64,000 nt of DNA, from the NCBI GenBank assembly GCA_009785115.1, contig WQWY01000001.1:123519-187518 (forward strand), read 5' to 3'. This document shows positions 24,936 through 33,930 of this stretch, piece after piece; position 1 is the stretch's first letter; each line of letters begins with the position of its first letter. The notes under the pieces are model-generated. The model saw only the letters and a list, made by a program, of their open reading frames with translations, searched no databases and had not been told where the DNA came from. Made by a program: the position numbers and the translations under genes. This stretch comes from Micrococcales bacterium. Its GTDB lineage: Bacteria > Actinomycetota > Actinomycetes > Actinomycetales > Cellulomonadaceae.

Positions 24936-25778
24936 TCATGACCGCAGCACCGGCGTCACACCCTGCGCGGCGATGGCGTCGAGGACGTGCTCGTCGGTGA
25001 GGTTCTCCCCCAGGCGGTTCGGCTTGCCGTCGCCGTGGTAGTCCGAGGAGCCGGTGACCAGCAGGTCGAGCCGACGGGCGATCTCGGCCAGGCGTCCCAC
25101 CTGCGCGGGCGAGTGGTCGCGGTGGTGCACCTCGATGCCCGCGAGCCCGACCTCGGCCAGCGCGGCGAACGCCTTGTCGGGCAGGATCCTGCCGCGCTGG
25201 GTCGCACCGGGATGGGCCAGCACCGGCACCCCACCGGCGGCGCGCACCAGGTCGATGGCCCGCTTCGTCGCCGGGGCGTAGTGCTGCACGTAGTACGGCC
25301 CCCGCGTGGAGAGCAAGCGCTCGAAAGCCTCGTCTCGATCTGCCACGACGCCCGCGGCGACCAGCGCGTCAGCGAGGTGCGGGCGGCCCAAGGAGCGTGC
25401 CCCGGCCGCCTGGGCGAGCACGTCGTCCCAGGTGATCGGGTAGTCCTCGGTGATCCGGTCGACCATCACCCGAGCCCTGCCCGCACGCTCGTCACGTATC
25501 TTCGCGAGCTCGGCCACCAGCGCCGGAGAACCGGGGTCGTGCAGGTAGCACAGCAGGTGCACGCTGACGTTCTTGTACCGGGTCGACATCTCCATGCCCC
25601 GCACCAGCCCGACGCCCAGGGCCCGCGCGGTCTCGGCGGCCTCGCCCCACCCGGCGGTGGTGTCGTGGTCGGTCAGCGCCACGACGTCCAGCCCCGCCTC
25701 ACGCGCGCTCGCCACGACCTCGCCGGGCGAGTCGGTGCCGTCCGAGGCGTCGGAGTGGGCATGCAGGTCGATCCGCAC
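24936..25778 (-). CDS. PHP-domain phosphoesterase
   Basis: 280-residue metal-dependent phosphoesterase of the PHP superfamily, TrpH/RNase AM group. Motif I is RIDLHAHSDASDG, motif II is LTDHDT, later histidines lie in AHPG and EVHHRDH, and the C-terminal motif is TGSSDYHGDGK. E. coli RNase AM (YciV) and nucleoside 3',5'-bisphosphate phosphatases have this length. The real substrate is unknown. The start is GTG 25778, placed 8 nt after a TAGTGT -10; an upstream in-frame GTG at 25790 would lie inside that -10. Confidence 0.85.
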   Translation of the reverse strand: MRIDLHAHSDASDGTDSPGEVVASAREAGLDVVALTDHDTTAGWGEAAETARALGVGLVRGMEMSTRYKNVSVHLLCYLHDPGSPALVAELAKIRDERAGRARVMVDRITEDYPITWDDVLAQAAGARSLGRPHLADALVAAGVVADRDEAFERLLSTRGPYYVQHYAPATKRAIDLVRAAGGVPVLAHPGATQRGRILPDKAFAALAEVGLAGIEVHHRDHSPAQVGRLAEIARRLDLLVTGSSDYHGDGKPNRLGENLTDEHVLDAIAAQGVTPVLRS

Positions 25779-25786
25779 GACCAGCC

Positions 25787-25792
25787 ACACTA
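25787..25792 (-). promoter_or_regulatory. -10 element TAGTGT, leaderless-type promoter of the PHP gene
   Basis: TAGTGT on the minus strand, 8 nt before the GTG at 25778. Confidence 0.55.
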
Positions 25793-25828
25793 CCGGCCCC
25801 TCGCGGGTCCCGGTGGGAGACTGGGGGC

Positions 25829-27328
25829 ATGAGCGACCCGCAGCCGTTGGAGCAGCGCGTGACCAACCGGTCGTTGCGGCCCGACTCGCCCACGTTCTTG
25901 GCCTGGGTGACCTCGGGGTGGGCGCCGCGTGTGGCGACCAGCGTGACGCGCTCCCCCGCAGCGGACCATGCTGCCGACCGGCGTGCTCGGATGCTTGCCC
26001 GGTTCGACACGCCCGTGCGTCTGGTCGTCCCAGCGGGGGTCCCGAAGGTGCGGTCCAACGACACCGACTATCGGTTCCGCCCGCACGCGGCGTTCACGCA
26101 CCTCACCGGGCTGGGTGGCGAGCAGGAGCCGGACGCGGTGCTGGTGCTCGGGCCCGACCCCGACGACGCGACGCTGTACCTGCGGCCACCGGCGGGCCGC
26201 GACACCTCAGAATTCTTCTCTGACACCCGGGCCGGGGAGTTCTGGGTGGGGCCGCGCCCGACGCTGGCCGACATGGCCACGCTGACCGGCCTGCGCACCG
26301 CCGATCTGGCCGACCTGCCCGACGGGCTGGTCACCGAGGCCGACCTGCTCGTCGTGCCCGGGGCCGACGCCGCCGTCAGCGCTCTGGTGGACAAGGCTCG
26401 GGGCAGGCCCGGCGACGACACCGTGCGGGACGACACCGTGCTGAACGACACGAGGGTGGACGACGCGGCGCTGGGCGAGGCCGTCTCCGAGCTGCGCCTG
26501 GTCAAGGACGCCTACGAGATCGCTGAGATGCGCCGGGCTGTCGCCGCCACGATCGCGGGGTTCGAGCAGGTGGTGCGGGCCCTGCCCCGCGCTGTCGGGC
26601 ACGCCCGTGGCGAGCGCGTCGTGGAAGGCACGTTCCTCGGCCACGCCCGCACCGTGGGCAACCACGTGGGTTACGAGACGATCGCCGCCGCCGGCGACCA
26701 CGCGACCGTCCTGCACTGGACCGATGACGACGGCCCGATACGCCCCGGGGACCTGCTGCTGCTCGACGCCGGGGTCGAGATGGACTCGCTGTACACCGCA
26801 GACCTGACCCGCACCTTGCCCGTGGACGGCCGGTACACCCCCGTGCAGCGCAGGGTCTACCAGGCGGTGCTCGACGCCGCCGACGCCGCGTTCGCGGCGG
26901 TGCGCCCCGGTGTCCGCTTCCGCGAGGTGCACGGCGCGGCGATGGAGGTGCTGGCCCACCGACTGGCTGAGTGGGGCCTGCTGCCGGTGGCCCCGGAGGT
27001 CGCCCTAGAGCTCGACCAGCAGCAGCACCGGCGCTGGATGGTGCACGGCACGAGCCATCACCTCGGCCTCGACGTGCACGACTGCGCGCAGGCCCGCCGC
27101 GAGCTGTACCTGGACGGGGTGCTCGAGCCCGGCATGGTCTTCACCATCGAGCCGGGCCTGTACTTCCAGCCTGACGACCTGCTGGTGCCCGTGGAGTACC
27201 GGGGCATCGGGGTGCGCATCGAGGATGACGTGCTGGTCACCGCCGACGGCTGCGAGAACCTCTCTGCCGCGCTGCCGCGCGAGCCCGACGCCGTCGAGGC
27301 GTGGATGGCGAGCCTCCTGGCCAGCTGA
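25829..27328 (+). CDS. pepP: Xaa-Pro aminopeptidase, M24 family
   Basis: 499-residue aminopeptidase P that removes N-terminal residues ahead of proline. The N-terminal creatinase-like domain has FRPHAAFTHLTGL. The C-terminal pita-bread domain carries the dinuclear metal ligands: Asp in LLLLDAGVEMDSLYTADLTRT, His in HGTSHHLGLDVHD, Glu in FTIEPGLYF and Glu in GIGVRIEDDVLVT. Domain order and size match E. coli PepP plus a short N-terminal extension. GGGAG lies upstream of the ATG, overlapping a GAGACT element 6 nt from the start. Confidence 0.92.
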   Translation: MSDPQPLEQRVTNRSLRPDSPTFLAWVTSGWAPRVATSVTRSPAADHAADRRARMLARFDTPVRLVVPAGVPKVRSNDTDYRFRPHAAFTHLTGLGGEQEPDAVLVLGPDPDDATLYLRPPAGRDTSEFFSDTRAGEFWVGPRPTLADMATLTGLRTADLADLPDGLVTEADLLVVPGADAAVSALVDKARGRPGDDTVRDDTVLNDTRVDDAALGEAVSELRLVKDAYEIAEMRRAVAATIAGFEQVVRALPRAVGHARGERVVEGTFLGHARTVGNHVGYETIAAAGDHATVLHWTDDDGPIRPGDLLLLDAGVEMDSLYTADLTRTLPVDGRYTPVQRRVYQAVLDAADAAFAAVRPGVRFREVHGAAMEVLAHRLAEWGLLPVAPEVALELDQQQHRRWMVHGTSHHLGLDVHDCAQARRELYLDGVLEPGMVFTIEPGLYFQPDDLLVPVEYRGIGVRIEDDVLVTADGCENLSAALPREPDAVEAWMASLLAS

Positions 27329-27344
27329 GCCCGCACGCGCCGGG

Positions 27345-27374
27345 CGGCCCCGCCCACCGCTCGTGGGACGGGCC
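27345..27374. terminator. Imperfect hairpin between convergent genes
   Basis: A GGCCC...CCCAC arm pairs with GTGGG...GGGCC around a 5-nt loop, with a two-base mismatch in the middle of the stem, in the 100-nt gap after pepP. Confidence 0.4.
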
Positions 27375-27430
27375 GCTGCTTCGTCGAGCCTCCCCCGAGA
27401 CGGCAGGTCCCACCCCTGGCGGCGGCAGGG

Positions 27431-28021
27431 TCAGGGTGACGACTCGTCCGCTGGTCCGGGCTGCGTCGGTACGCTGCCTGACCCCTCGACCGTCGGAGTC
27501 CCCGAGGGCGGCGAGGAGGGCACGGCCGAGCCGCCGCGGACCACACCGCCGACCTCGTCGAGCAGCACCCGGGCACGATGGGCGACCTCCGTGGCGCAGA
27601 GCACCGCGTAGTGCGAGGCGACGATCTGGCTGGAGGAGGTGAAGTCCCGTCGGCTGCGCGTGAAGCTGTAGCTGATGACCGAGAACAGCATGCCGAACCC
27701 GGCCCCGATGAAGATCGCCGGGAACAGCAACGACTGCCCCGAACCGCCGAGCAGCATGAACAGCAGCCCGACGAACAGGCCGAACCACGCCCCCGACAGC
27801 GCCCCGCCGAGAGCCACCCTCGGGTAGGAGAGGCGGCTCAGCACCCGCTCGACCATCCGCAGGTCGGTGCCGACGATCGTCACGTTCACCACCGGGAAGT
27901 CCTTCTCGGCCAGGTGGTCCACGGCACGCATCGCGGCCAGGTAGGTGTCGTAACGGGCGACCGTCTCCCCCTGAGGGGGCGTCGGGATCCTGGGAGCGCG
28001 GGCAGCGCCGCTGAAGACCAT
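27431..28021 (-). CDS. General-stress-protein-like membrane protein (YflT/GSP17M type)
   Basis: 196 residues. Residues about 20-65 form the small alpha/beta domain found in general stress proteins (YDTYLAAMRAVDHLAEKDFPVVNVTIVGTDL). It is followed by a hairpin of two hydrophobic segments (GAWFGLFVGLLFMLLG and LFPAIFIGAGFGMLFSVISY), a short polar stretch and a Pro/Ser-rich tail. Such proteins are common in actinobacteria and their role is unknown. The ATG at 28021 has GGGAAG 9 nt upstream; ATG 28030 is an alternative. It is divergent from the MgtE-like gene. Confidence 0.75.
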   Translation of the reverse strand: MVFSGAARAPRIPTPPQGETVARYDTYLAAMRAVDHLAEKDFPVVNVTIVGTDLRMVERVLSRLSYPRVALGGALSGAWFGLFVGLLFMLLGGSGQSLLFPAIFIGAGFGMLFSVISYSFTRSRRDFTSSSQIVASHYAVLCATEVAHRARVLLDEVGGVVRGGSAVPSSPPSGTPTVEGSGSVPTQPGPADESSP

Positions 28022-28192
28022 GCCTCGCATCTTCCCGCACCACCTCGGACACCGCCACGTCCGCCCGTCTCAGGGGGACGCTCGAGCACCTGTGGCTGCC
28101 GCGCACCCAACCGTGCGGGTGAACGGGAAGGTCATGCTCGTCGCTGGGCGGGCGAGGCCCGCGGAAGGCCAGGATTTCCCAGCGCACGACAC

Positions 28193-28198
28193 TAGGCT
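28193..28198 (+). promoter_or_regulatory. -10 element TAGGCT, leaderless-type promoter
   Basis: TAGGCT is followed by 6 nt and the GTG at 28205. Confidence 0.6.
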
Positions 28199-28204
28199 TG
28201 AGCG

Positions 28205-29473
28205 GTGAGCTCCAACGGGACGCAGGTCTTCGTCGCGCGGCTGGCCGGCACCAAGGTCTTCGACCCGCTCGGTGACCAGGTGGGCCGGGTGCGCGACGTG
28301 GTCGTGGTGCTGCGCGCCAGGAGCGCGCCGTCTGTCGTCGGCCTGGTGGTCGAGGTGCCGGGCCGCCGACGAGTCTTCGTGCCGATGACCAGGGTGACCG
28401 CCGTCAACCCTGGCCAGGTGATCACCACCGGCCTGGTGAACCTGCGCCGGTTCGAGCCTCGCGCGTCCGAGCACCTCGTCGTCGCCGAGCTGCTCGACCG
28501 GACCGTGGAGCTGGTCGCCGGCGGTCAGGTGACCATCGTCGACGTCGCCATCGAGCAGCGGCGCGACGGCGACTGGACGATCGCCCGCCTGTTCGTGCGG
28601 GAGCGGACGGGCGGCAAGCAGTCGTTGCTGCGCCGTGGGGCTACCAGGACCGTGCCCGTCGAGGACGTCCACGACCTGCTCGGCACCGGTCACGAGCAGC
28701 CGGTGGACCAGCTGCTCGCCCAGTACGAGGACCTCAAGCCCACCGACCTGGCCGAGGCCCTGCACGCCCTGGACCCGACCCGACGCCTGGCCGTGGCCGC
28801 CGCGCTGCCTGACGAGCGGCTGGCGGACGCCCTGGAAGAGCTGCCCGAGGATCACCAGGTCGAGATCTTGCGCACCCTGGAGCCGAACCGTGCCGCTGAC
28901 GTGCTGGACGCCATGCAGCCCGACGACGCGGCCGACCTGCTCGGTGACCTGCCCGAAGACCAGGCTCGCAGGCTGCTGGAGCTCATGGAGCCCGAGGAGG
29001 CGCGCGACGTGCGCCGCCTGCTGGCCTACGAGGACGACACCGCCGGCGGTCTGATGACCACCGTCCCGGTGGTGCTCGGCCCGGAGACCTCGATCGCGGA
29101 GGCGCTGGCGCACGTGCGCCGCCAAGACCTCAACCCGGCGCTGGCCTCCATGGTCTTCGTGGCCCGTCCGCCGCTGGAGACCCCGACCGGGCGGTTCGTC
29201 GGGGTGGTGCACCTGCAGCGGATGCTCCGAGAGCCTCCGCACGAGCCGCTGGGCAACATCGTCGACACCGACATCGAGCCGCTCTCGGTGGCAGCGCCGC
29301 TGATGGCCGTCTCTCGCGAGCTCGCGGCGTACAACCTGCTCGCCCTGCCTGTGGTCGATCAGCAGCGTCGTCTGCTCGGTGCGGTGTCGATCGACGACGT
29401 GCTCGACCACCTGCTGCCCGAGGACTGGCGGGAGACCGACGACCCGACCGAGCTGGAGGCTGACCGTGCCTGA
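28205..29473 (+). CDS. MgtE-like cytosolic protein: PRC barrel, MgtE N domain and CBS pair
   Basis: 422 residues. A PRC-barrel-like N-terminus (FDPLGDQVGRVRDVVVVLR) precedes an MgtE N-domain superhelix at about 185-285 (LHALDPTRRLAVAAALPDERLADALEELPEDHQVEIL). A CBS-domain pair lies at about 285-410 (EDDTAGGLMTT is the usual MgtE junction). The five-helix MgtE channel domain is absent, so it cannot transport Mg2+ itself. It resembles mycobacterial Rv1232c. The next gene, a DUF1003 membrane protein, overlaps by 8 nt. A role as Mg2+-sensing partner is inference. Confidence 0.85.
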   Translation: MSSNGTQVFVARLAGTKVFDPLGDQVGRVRDVVVVLRARSAPSVVGLVVEVPGRRRVFVPMTRVTAVNPGQVITTGLVNLRRFEPRASEHLVVAELLDRTVELVAGGQVTIVDVAIEQRRDGDWTIARLFVRERTGGKQSLLRRGATRTVPVEDVHDLLGTGHEQPVDQLLAQYEDLKPTDLAEALHALDPTRRLAVAAALPDERLADALEELPEDHQVEILRTLEPNRAADVLDAMQPDDAADLLGDLPEDQARRLLELMEPEEARDVRRLLAYEDDTAGGLMTTVPVVLGPETSIAEALAHVRRQDLNPALASMVFVARPPLETPTGRFVGVVHLQRMLREPPHEPLGNIVDTDIEPLSVAAPLMAVSRELAAYNLLALPVVDQQRRLLGAVSIDDVLDHLLPEDWRETDDPTELEADRA

Positions 29474-29966
29474 GCGTCTCGACACCCCGCGCGGGCCTCG
29501 CTGGCTGCCGCGCTACAGCGGCGACCCCGACCGCTCGGGGCGGGCGTCGGAATCCGTCGCCCGGTTCTTCGGGACCCCCTCCTTCCTGATCTGGCTGACG
29601 GTGTTCTGCATCGCCTGGTTGGGCTGGAACTCCATGGGGCCTCTCGAGTTCCGCTTCGACTCCTCCCAGTACGGATTCACCGCGCTGACGCTGATGCTGT
29701 CGTTGCAGGCGTCGTACTCGGCGCCGCTGATCCTGCTCGCGGCGAACCGTCAGGCCGACCGTGACCGCGTCCAGGCGGAGCAGGACCGCCAGCGCGCCGA
29801 GCGGAACCTGGCCGACACCGAGTTCCTCGCCCGCGAGATGGCGGCGCTGCGGATCGCGCTGTCGGAGGTGGCGACCCGCGACTTCGTCCGCTCCGAGCTG
29901 CGCACGCTGCTGGAAGACCTGAAGACCGACGACGACCAGGACGGGCCGGACCGCTCCCGGAGCTGA
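29466..29966 (+). CDS. DUF1003 family membrane protein
   Basis: 166 residues. DUF1003 hallmark sequence is visible: two membrane helices (FLIWLTVFCIAWLGWNSM and YGFTALTLMLSLQASYSAPLILLA) followed by NRQADRDRVQAEQDRQ and a charged coiled-coil C-terminus. Function unknown. The GTG start lies inside the end of the MgtE-like gene, so the two are co-translated. Confidence 0.85.
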   Translation: MPERLDTPRGPRWLPRYSGDPDRSGRASESVARFFGTPSFLIWLTVFCIAWLGWNSMGPLEFRFDSSQYGFTALTLMLSLQASYSAPLILLAANRQADRDRVQAEQDRQRAERNLADTEFLAREMAALRIALSEVATRDFVRSELRTLLEDLKTDDDQDGPDRSRS

Positions 29967-30029
29967 CCCGGCCGCCCTGGCCCGACCGCACAGAGCACCC
30001 GACCGCACAGAGCAGCCGTCTGCTGCGTC

Positions 30030-30035
30030 TAGGGT
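30030..30035 (+). promoter_or_regulatory. -10 element TAGGGT, leaderless-type promoter of mrp
   Basis: TAGGGT is followed by 6 nt and the ATG at 30042. Confidence 0.6.
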
Positions 30036-30041
30036 GGAGCC

Positions 30042-31169
30042 ATGCCGCTGCTCGATGATGTGCGCTCCGCGCTGGCCGGGGTGCTCGACCCTGAGATCCG
30101 CCTCCCGATCACCGACCTGGGCATGGTGCGCTCGGTCGAGGAGAGCGACGGGGTGGTCACGGTCGGGCTCGACCTGACGGTGGCCGCCTGCCCGATGAAG
30201 GACACGCTGCGCCGGGACGTGACCGAGGCGGTCGCGGCCGTCGACGGGGTGCGCGAGGTGGTGGTGGACCTCGGGGTGATGTCGGACGAGCAGCGGGCCG
30301 CGCTGCGGGAACGGCTGCGCGGCACCGACACCGAACCGGTCGTGCCGTTCGCCCAGCCTGGGTCGCTGACCAGGGTGATCGCGGTGGCGTCGGGCAAGGG
30401 CGGCGTCGGCAAGTCGTCGGTGACGGCGAACCTCGCGGTGGCGCTCGCCGCGCGCGGGCTGTCCGTCGGTGTGGTCGACGCCGACGTCTACGGCTTCTCG
30501 ATCCCTCGGATGCTCACCGCGGACAGACCTCCGACCAAGGTTGACGACATGCTGGTGCCGCCGACCGCGCACGGGGTCTCGGTGGTCTCGATGGGCATGT
30601 TCGCACCCCCCGGCCAGGCGGTCGTCTGGCGCGGGCCGATGCTGCACCGTGCGCTCGAGCAGTTCCTGACCGACGTGTTCTGGGGCGACCTGGACGTGCT
30701 GCTGCTGGACCTGCCCCCCGGCACCGGCGACATCGCCATCTCGGTGGCACAGCTGCTGCCGGGCTCGGAGCTGCTGGTGGTGACCACCCCGCAGGTCGCG
30801 GCCGCCGAGGTCGCCGAGCGCGCCGGGTCGATCGCGGCCAAGACCGGCCAGCGGGTGGTCGGTGTCGTGGAGAACATGTCGTGGCTGACCCTGCCCGACG
30901 GGTCTCGGCTGGAGGTGTTCGGCTCCGGTGGCGGCCAGCGGGTCGCCGACCGGCTGGCCGAGGCGCTGGGTACCGACGTCCCGCTGCTCGGTCAGGTCCC
31001 CCTGGACACCGCGCTGCGCGAGGCCGGCGACGACGGCACCCCCGTCGTCCTGGCCGCCCCCGGCTCCCCCGCTGCCGTCGCTCTGACGGACGTGGCGGCC
31101 GCCCTCGCGGCGGCCCCTCGCGGGCTGGCCGGCCGCCGCCTGCCCATCACTCCCGTCACCCCGTCCTGA
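30042..31169 (+). CDS. mrp: Mrp/ApbC-type P-loop iron-sulfur carrier ATPase
   Basis: 375 residues. The N-terminal MIP18/DUF59 domain (about 1-85) includes TVAACPMKDTL. The deviant Walker A is ASGKGGVGKSSV, the switch I region DADVYGFSIPRML and the Walker B LLLDLPPGTGDIAIS. Mrp proteins carry Fe-S clusters to target apoproteins. The CxxC that follows the ENMS motif in many Mrp proteins is absent (ENMSWLTLPDGS); actinobacterial homologues share this from memory, so it is not damage. Same gene order (MgtE-like, DUF1003, Mrp) as in mycobacteria. Confidence 0.9.
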   Translation: MPLLDDVRSALAGVLDPEIRLPITDLGMVRSVEESDGVVTVGLDLTVAACPMKDTLRRDVTEAVAAVDGVREVVVDLGVMSDEQRAALRERLRGTDTEPVVPFAQPGSLTRVIAVASGKGGVGKSSVTANLAVALAARGLSVGVVDADVYGFSIPRMLTADRPPTKVDDMLVPPTAHGVSVVSMGMFAPPGQAVVWRGPMLHRALEQFLTDVFWGDLDVLLLDLPPGTGDIAISVAQLLPGSELLVVTTPQVAAAEVAERAGSIAAKTGQRVVGVVENMSWLTLPDGSRLEVFGSGGGQRVADRLAEALGTDVPLLGQVPLDTALREAGDDGTPVVLAAPGSPAAVALTDVAAALAAAPRGLAGRRLPITPVTPS

Positions 31170-31208
31170 CCGCCCCTTCGACCCTGCCGCCAGCTCGTCA
31201 GGCTCTCA

Positions 31209-31238
31209 CCGGCTCGTCAGAGAAGTCCGACGAGCCGG
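31209..31238. terminator. Bidirectional hairpin terminator between mrp and xth
   Basis: CCGGCTCGTC (31209-31218) and GACGAGCCGG (31229-31238) form a perfect 10-bp stem with a 10-nt loop. A second smaller stem, CCCGAGC (31267-31273) with GCTCGGG (31278-31284), lies directly after the xth stop on the minus strand. Confidence 0.7.
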
Positions 31239-31284
31239 CGGAAGACCGACGAAGCGAACGACGACCCCCGAGCGCGGGCTCGGG

Positions 31285-32088
31285 TCAGAGGTCGTAGGTG
31301 ACCACCAGGGGGGCGTGGTCGGAGAAGCGGGCGTCGTAGGACTCGGCGCGGTCGATGCGCACCGCACGGGCGCGGTCGGCCAGGGCGGGGGTCGCCAGCT
31401 GGTAGTCGATGCGCCAGCCCGCGTCGTTGTCGAAGGCCTTCCCGCGCCACGACCACCACGTGTAGGGCCCTGGGCCCTCCCCGCCGTGCTCGCGGCCCAG
31501 GTCGCGCCAACCCAGATCGCCGAACCACCGGTCGAGGTAGGCGCGCTCCTGCGGCAGGAAGCCCGCGGACTTGAGGTTGCCCCGCCAGTTCTTGATGTCC
31601 ACCTCGCGGTGGGCGATGTTGATGTCCCCGACGACCATGACGTCCCGGCCTGAGGCCATCAGGTCGGCCAGGCGCGCGGTCATCACGTCCAGGAAGGCGT
31701 ACTTCTCGTCCATCTTCGGGGTGTCTGCCTGCCCGGAGTGCACATAAGCAGACACCACCGTGACGGTGTGTCCCGGGCTCCCGGGCAGCTCGAGATCGGC
31801 CTCGACCCAGCGGCCCGTGTCGACGGGAGCATCGGTGCCCAGGCCGATCCGCACGTCGCTCAAAGGCAACCGGGACGCGACGGCCACCCCGGCACGGCCC
31901 TTGATCTGGCACGCCTCGCCCGCCAGGTGCCAGCCGGGCAGGTGCGCACGGAGCACGTCGTCCGGTGCGCGGACCTCTTGCAGCGCCAGCACGTCGGGAC
32001 GCGCCTGGTCGACCCACGCTCCCATCCCCCGCCGGTAGGCGGCCCGTATCCCGTTGACGTTCACAGAGGCGACGGCGAGCTGAGGCAT
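31285..32088 (-). CDS. xth: Exodeoxyribonuclease III
   Basis: 267-residue AP endonuclease/3'-5' exonuclease of the EEP family for base-excision repair. Motifs: ASVNVNGIRAAYRRG, LQEVRA (metal Glu), SAYVHSG (Tyr), GDINIAHREVDIKN (Asp/Asn pair), RIDYQLATPAL and FSDHAPLVVTY (catalytic Asp-His). The ATG at 32088 follows a CAGGAT element by 6 nt, again a leaderless-like spacing. It converges with mrp across a strong hairpin. Confidence 0.92.
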   Translation of the reverse strand: MPQLAVASVNVNGIRAAYRRGMGAWVDQARPDVLALQEVRAPDDVLRAHLPGWHLAGEACQIKGRAGVAVASRLPLSDVRIGLGTDAPVDTGRWVEADLELPGSPGHTVTVVSAYVHSGQADTPKMDEKYAFLDVMTARLADLMASGRDVMVVGDINIAHREVDIKNWRGNLKSAGFLPQERAYLDRWFGDLGWRDLGREHGGEGPGPYTWWSWRGKAFDNDAGWRIDYQLATPALADRARAVRIDRAESYDARFSDHAPLVVTYDL

Positions 32089-32151
32089 GGCACCATCCTG
32101 CCCGACCGCTACCCGTCGCCCTCTTTCGGCCCAAAGCGCGGAGCGGAGTCG

Positions 32152-32157
32152 TAGGCT
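32152..32157 (+). promoter_or_regulatory. -10 element TAGGCT, leaderless-type promoter
   Basis: TAGGCT is followed by 8 nt and the GTG at 32166. Confidence 0.55.
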
Positions 32158-32165
32158 TGGGCACC

Positions 32166-33038
32166 GTGGGATCCGCAGTCGTGAAGAAGACCCGCAAGGC
32201 CGTCGTCGTCGGAGGGTTGCGCGCGTACTTCCGCACCACGAGCCAGGTGGCACCCGAGGCGGCGGTGCGCAAGGCCGTCGACGTGTGGTGCACGCTGCCG
32301 ACGAACGCCGGACGGCGCAAGGACAACCGAGCCGAGCCCGGAGAACAGCTGAGGATCCCGGCCGGAGACGGGCGCACCATCGTCGCTGAGGCCTGGGGCG
32401 AGGGGCCGGTGGTCTACCTGGTGCACGGGTGGGGCGGCTGGCGCGGGCAGGTCGCGTCGTTCGCGCCGCCGCTGGTCGCCGAGGGGTTCCGGGTGGTGAC
32501 GTTCGACAGCCTGTCGCACGGCGACTCGGACGCCGGCGAGCACGGGCCGGGCCGCTCGTCCGGTGGGGAGATGATCGAGTCGTTCCAGCGGGTCTACGAG
32601 CGTCTCGGGCCCGCTCACGCGGTCGTCGGGCACTCCCTGGGGTGCGCCTCAGCCTGCCGGACGCTCCTGAGCGGGGCCGAGACCGAGCGGCTGTGCCTGG
32701 TCAGCCCGAACCCGGACATGGCCGAGATCGCCCGACGCTTCGCCCGCCAGATCGGTCTGGCCCCACGGCTGGACGAGGCGTTCCTCGAGGCGAACGAGCG
32801 GTTCGCGCGCCGGTCGATGCACGACTTCGACATCGCGCCGATGGGTGCCACCGGTCGGCTGCCCGGCGCGACGATCATCCACGACGACGCCGACAAAGAG
32901 GTCCCGCTGACCGTCGCCCGGCAGATCGCCGACGCCTGGCCCGGGTCCACCCTGGTCCCCACGCACGGCCTGGGCCACCACCGGATCCTCATCGACCCGG
33001 ACGTCATCACCCAGGTCACCAAGGCCGTCGTCGGGTGA
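32166..33038 (+). CDS. Alpha/beta hydrolase
   Basis: 290-residue hydrolase-fold protein. The oxyanion region is VYLVHGWGGWRGQ, the nucleophile elbow VVGHSLGCASA (Ser), the acid IIHDDADKEVP (Asp) and the base HGLGHHRIL (His), so the triad is complete. The first 50 residues are a basic amphipathic extension (KKTRKAVVVGGLRAYF) that may touch the membrane. Substrate unknown. It converges with the phosphopantetheinyl transferase gene and is probably not part of the biosynthetic operon. Confidence 0.82.
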   Translation: MGSAVVKKTRKAVVVGGLRAYFRTTSQVAPEAAVRKAVDVWCTLPTNAGRRKDNRAEPGEQLRIPAGDGRTIVAEAWGEGPVVYLVHGWGGWRGQVASFAPPLVAEGFRVVTFDSLSHGDSDAGEHGPGRSSGGEMIESFQRVYERLGPAHAVVGHSLGCASACRTLLSGAETERLCLVSPNPDMAEIARRFARQIGLAPRLDEAFLEANERFARRSMHDFDIAPMGATGRLPGATIIHDDADKEVPLTVARQIADAWPGSTLVPTHGLGHHRILIDPDVITQVTKAVVG

Positions 33039-33093
33039 CGCCCGACAGCGGCCCTCAGCCGACCGCTTCCTCTCCGGCGCACGACGCCAGGTG

Positions 33094-33927
33094 CTAGGGC
33101 GCCAGCTGGTAGTCGGACGACGACACCGTCACCGGGAGCTCCACGGCCAGAGCGAGCACATGGTCGGCCCCGACGGTCCCGGCGACCACCGGCACCGCAC
33201 GCCCGTCGGGGAAGCGAACCGTCCACCAGGCCTGTCCGAGCCAGAGGCCGGGGCTCGGTCGGGAAGCCTCTCCTGGCCCCAGACGCACCTGAGACGCGGG
33301 AGCGAGAGAGGCGCCCTCTCCACGCTCGCCACGGTCGGGACCGCTCACCACCGTGAGGGTGCGAGGGTCGACGGCCATGCCCACCCCGGCCCACTTGAGC
33401 GCCGCTTCGCGCACCGCCCACGCCCGGCCCCGCGCCTGGGCGGACGGGGCGTCGGACGGGAACCGACCAGACGAGGCCCTGTCGGGAGACGTCAGGTCGG
33501 GAGGAGGGACGTCCCGCTCGTCCGCGCTCATGATCCGAGCGACCCAGCCGCTGCGCCGCCGGCAGTCCACCACGTCCAGCCCGACGGCCCGCTCACCGAT
33601 CCCTGCCACGACGTGGTCGCCGTCGTGCGAGGCGGTCAGGTGCGCGCCCTGCCCGCAGGACGGTCGACCGTCCGGCTCGTACCGGTGCGCCGGGACCTGC
33701 CACCTGCGGCACAGGGCGTCCAGCATCTTGTCGGCGGCGAGGCTGCGGGTGCGGTCCACCGGCCGGCGCCCGGCGAGCGCGCCCAGCCTCGGGCACCACG
33801 CCGACGGGTCGTCTGACGCCGGCCAGTCCAGAGCGTCGGGCGGCAGCCTCGCGACCAGGACCTCCACGCGTGCGTCGGCCCTCAGCGGGCTGGGTGCGTC
33901 CGGCACAGGCATGTCCAGCGGAGGCAC
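33094..33927 (-). CDS. 4'-phosphopantetheinyl transferase, Sfp type
   Basis: 277 residues. It transfers the phosphopantetheine arm from CoA to carrier-protein serines. The Mg2+-binding motif is AVGLDVVDC and the second signature is WAVREAALKWAGVG. It is the last gene of the minus-strand biosynthetic operon, starting 3 nt after the permease stop, and would activate the ACP, PCP and C-terminal ACP encoded upstream. Two regions after residue 145 and around 205 are low-complexity insertions. The start is a GTG without a strong RBS, consistent with translational coupling. Confidence 0.85.
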   Translation of the reverse strand: MPPLDMPVPDAPSPLRADARVEVLVARLPPDALDWPASDDPSAWCPRLGALAGRRPVDRTRSLAADKMLDALCRRWQVPAHRYEPDGRPSCGQGAHLTASHDGDHVVAGIGERAVGLDVVDCRRRSGWVARIMSADERDVPPPDLTSPDRASSGRFPSDAPSAQARGRAWAVREAALKWAGVGMAVDPRTLTVVSGPDRGERGEGASLAPASQVRLGPGEASRPSPGLWLGQAWWTVRFPDGRAVPVVAGTVGADHVLALAVELPVTVSSSDYQLAP

Positions 33928-33930
33928 GTC

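Noticed and set aside
28070..29485. Large antisense frame over the MgtE-like gene
   Set aside because: Shadow of a gene with clear MgtE N and CBS domains.
30042..31169. Mrp seen as defective because CxxC is missing
   Set aside because: Actinobacterial Mrp proteins generally lack this pair (from memory), and all P-loop motifs are intact.
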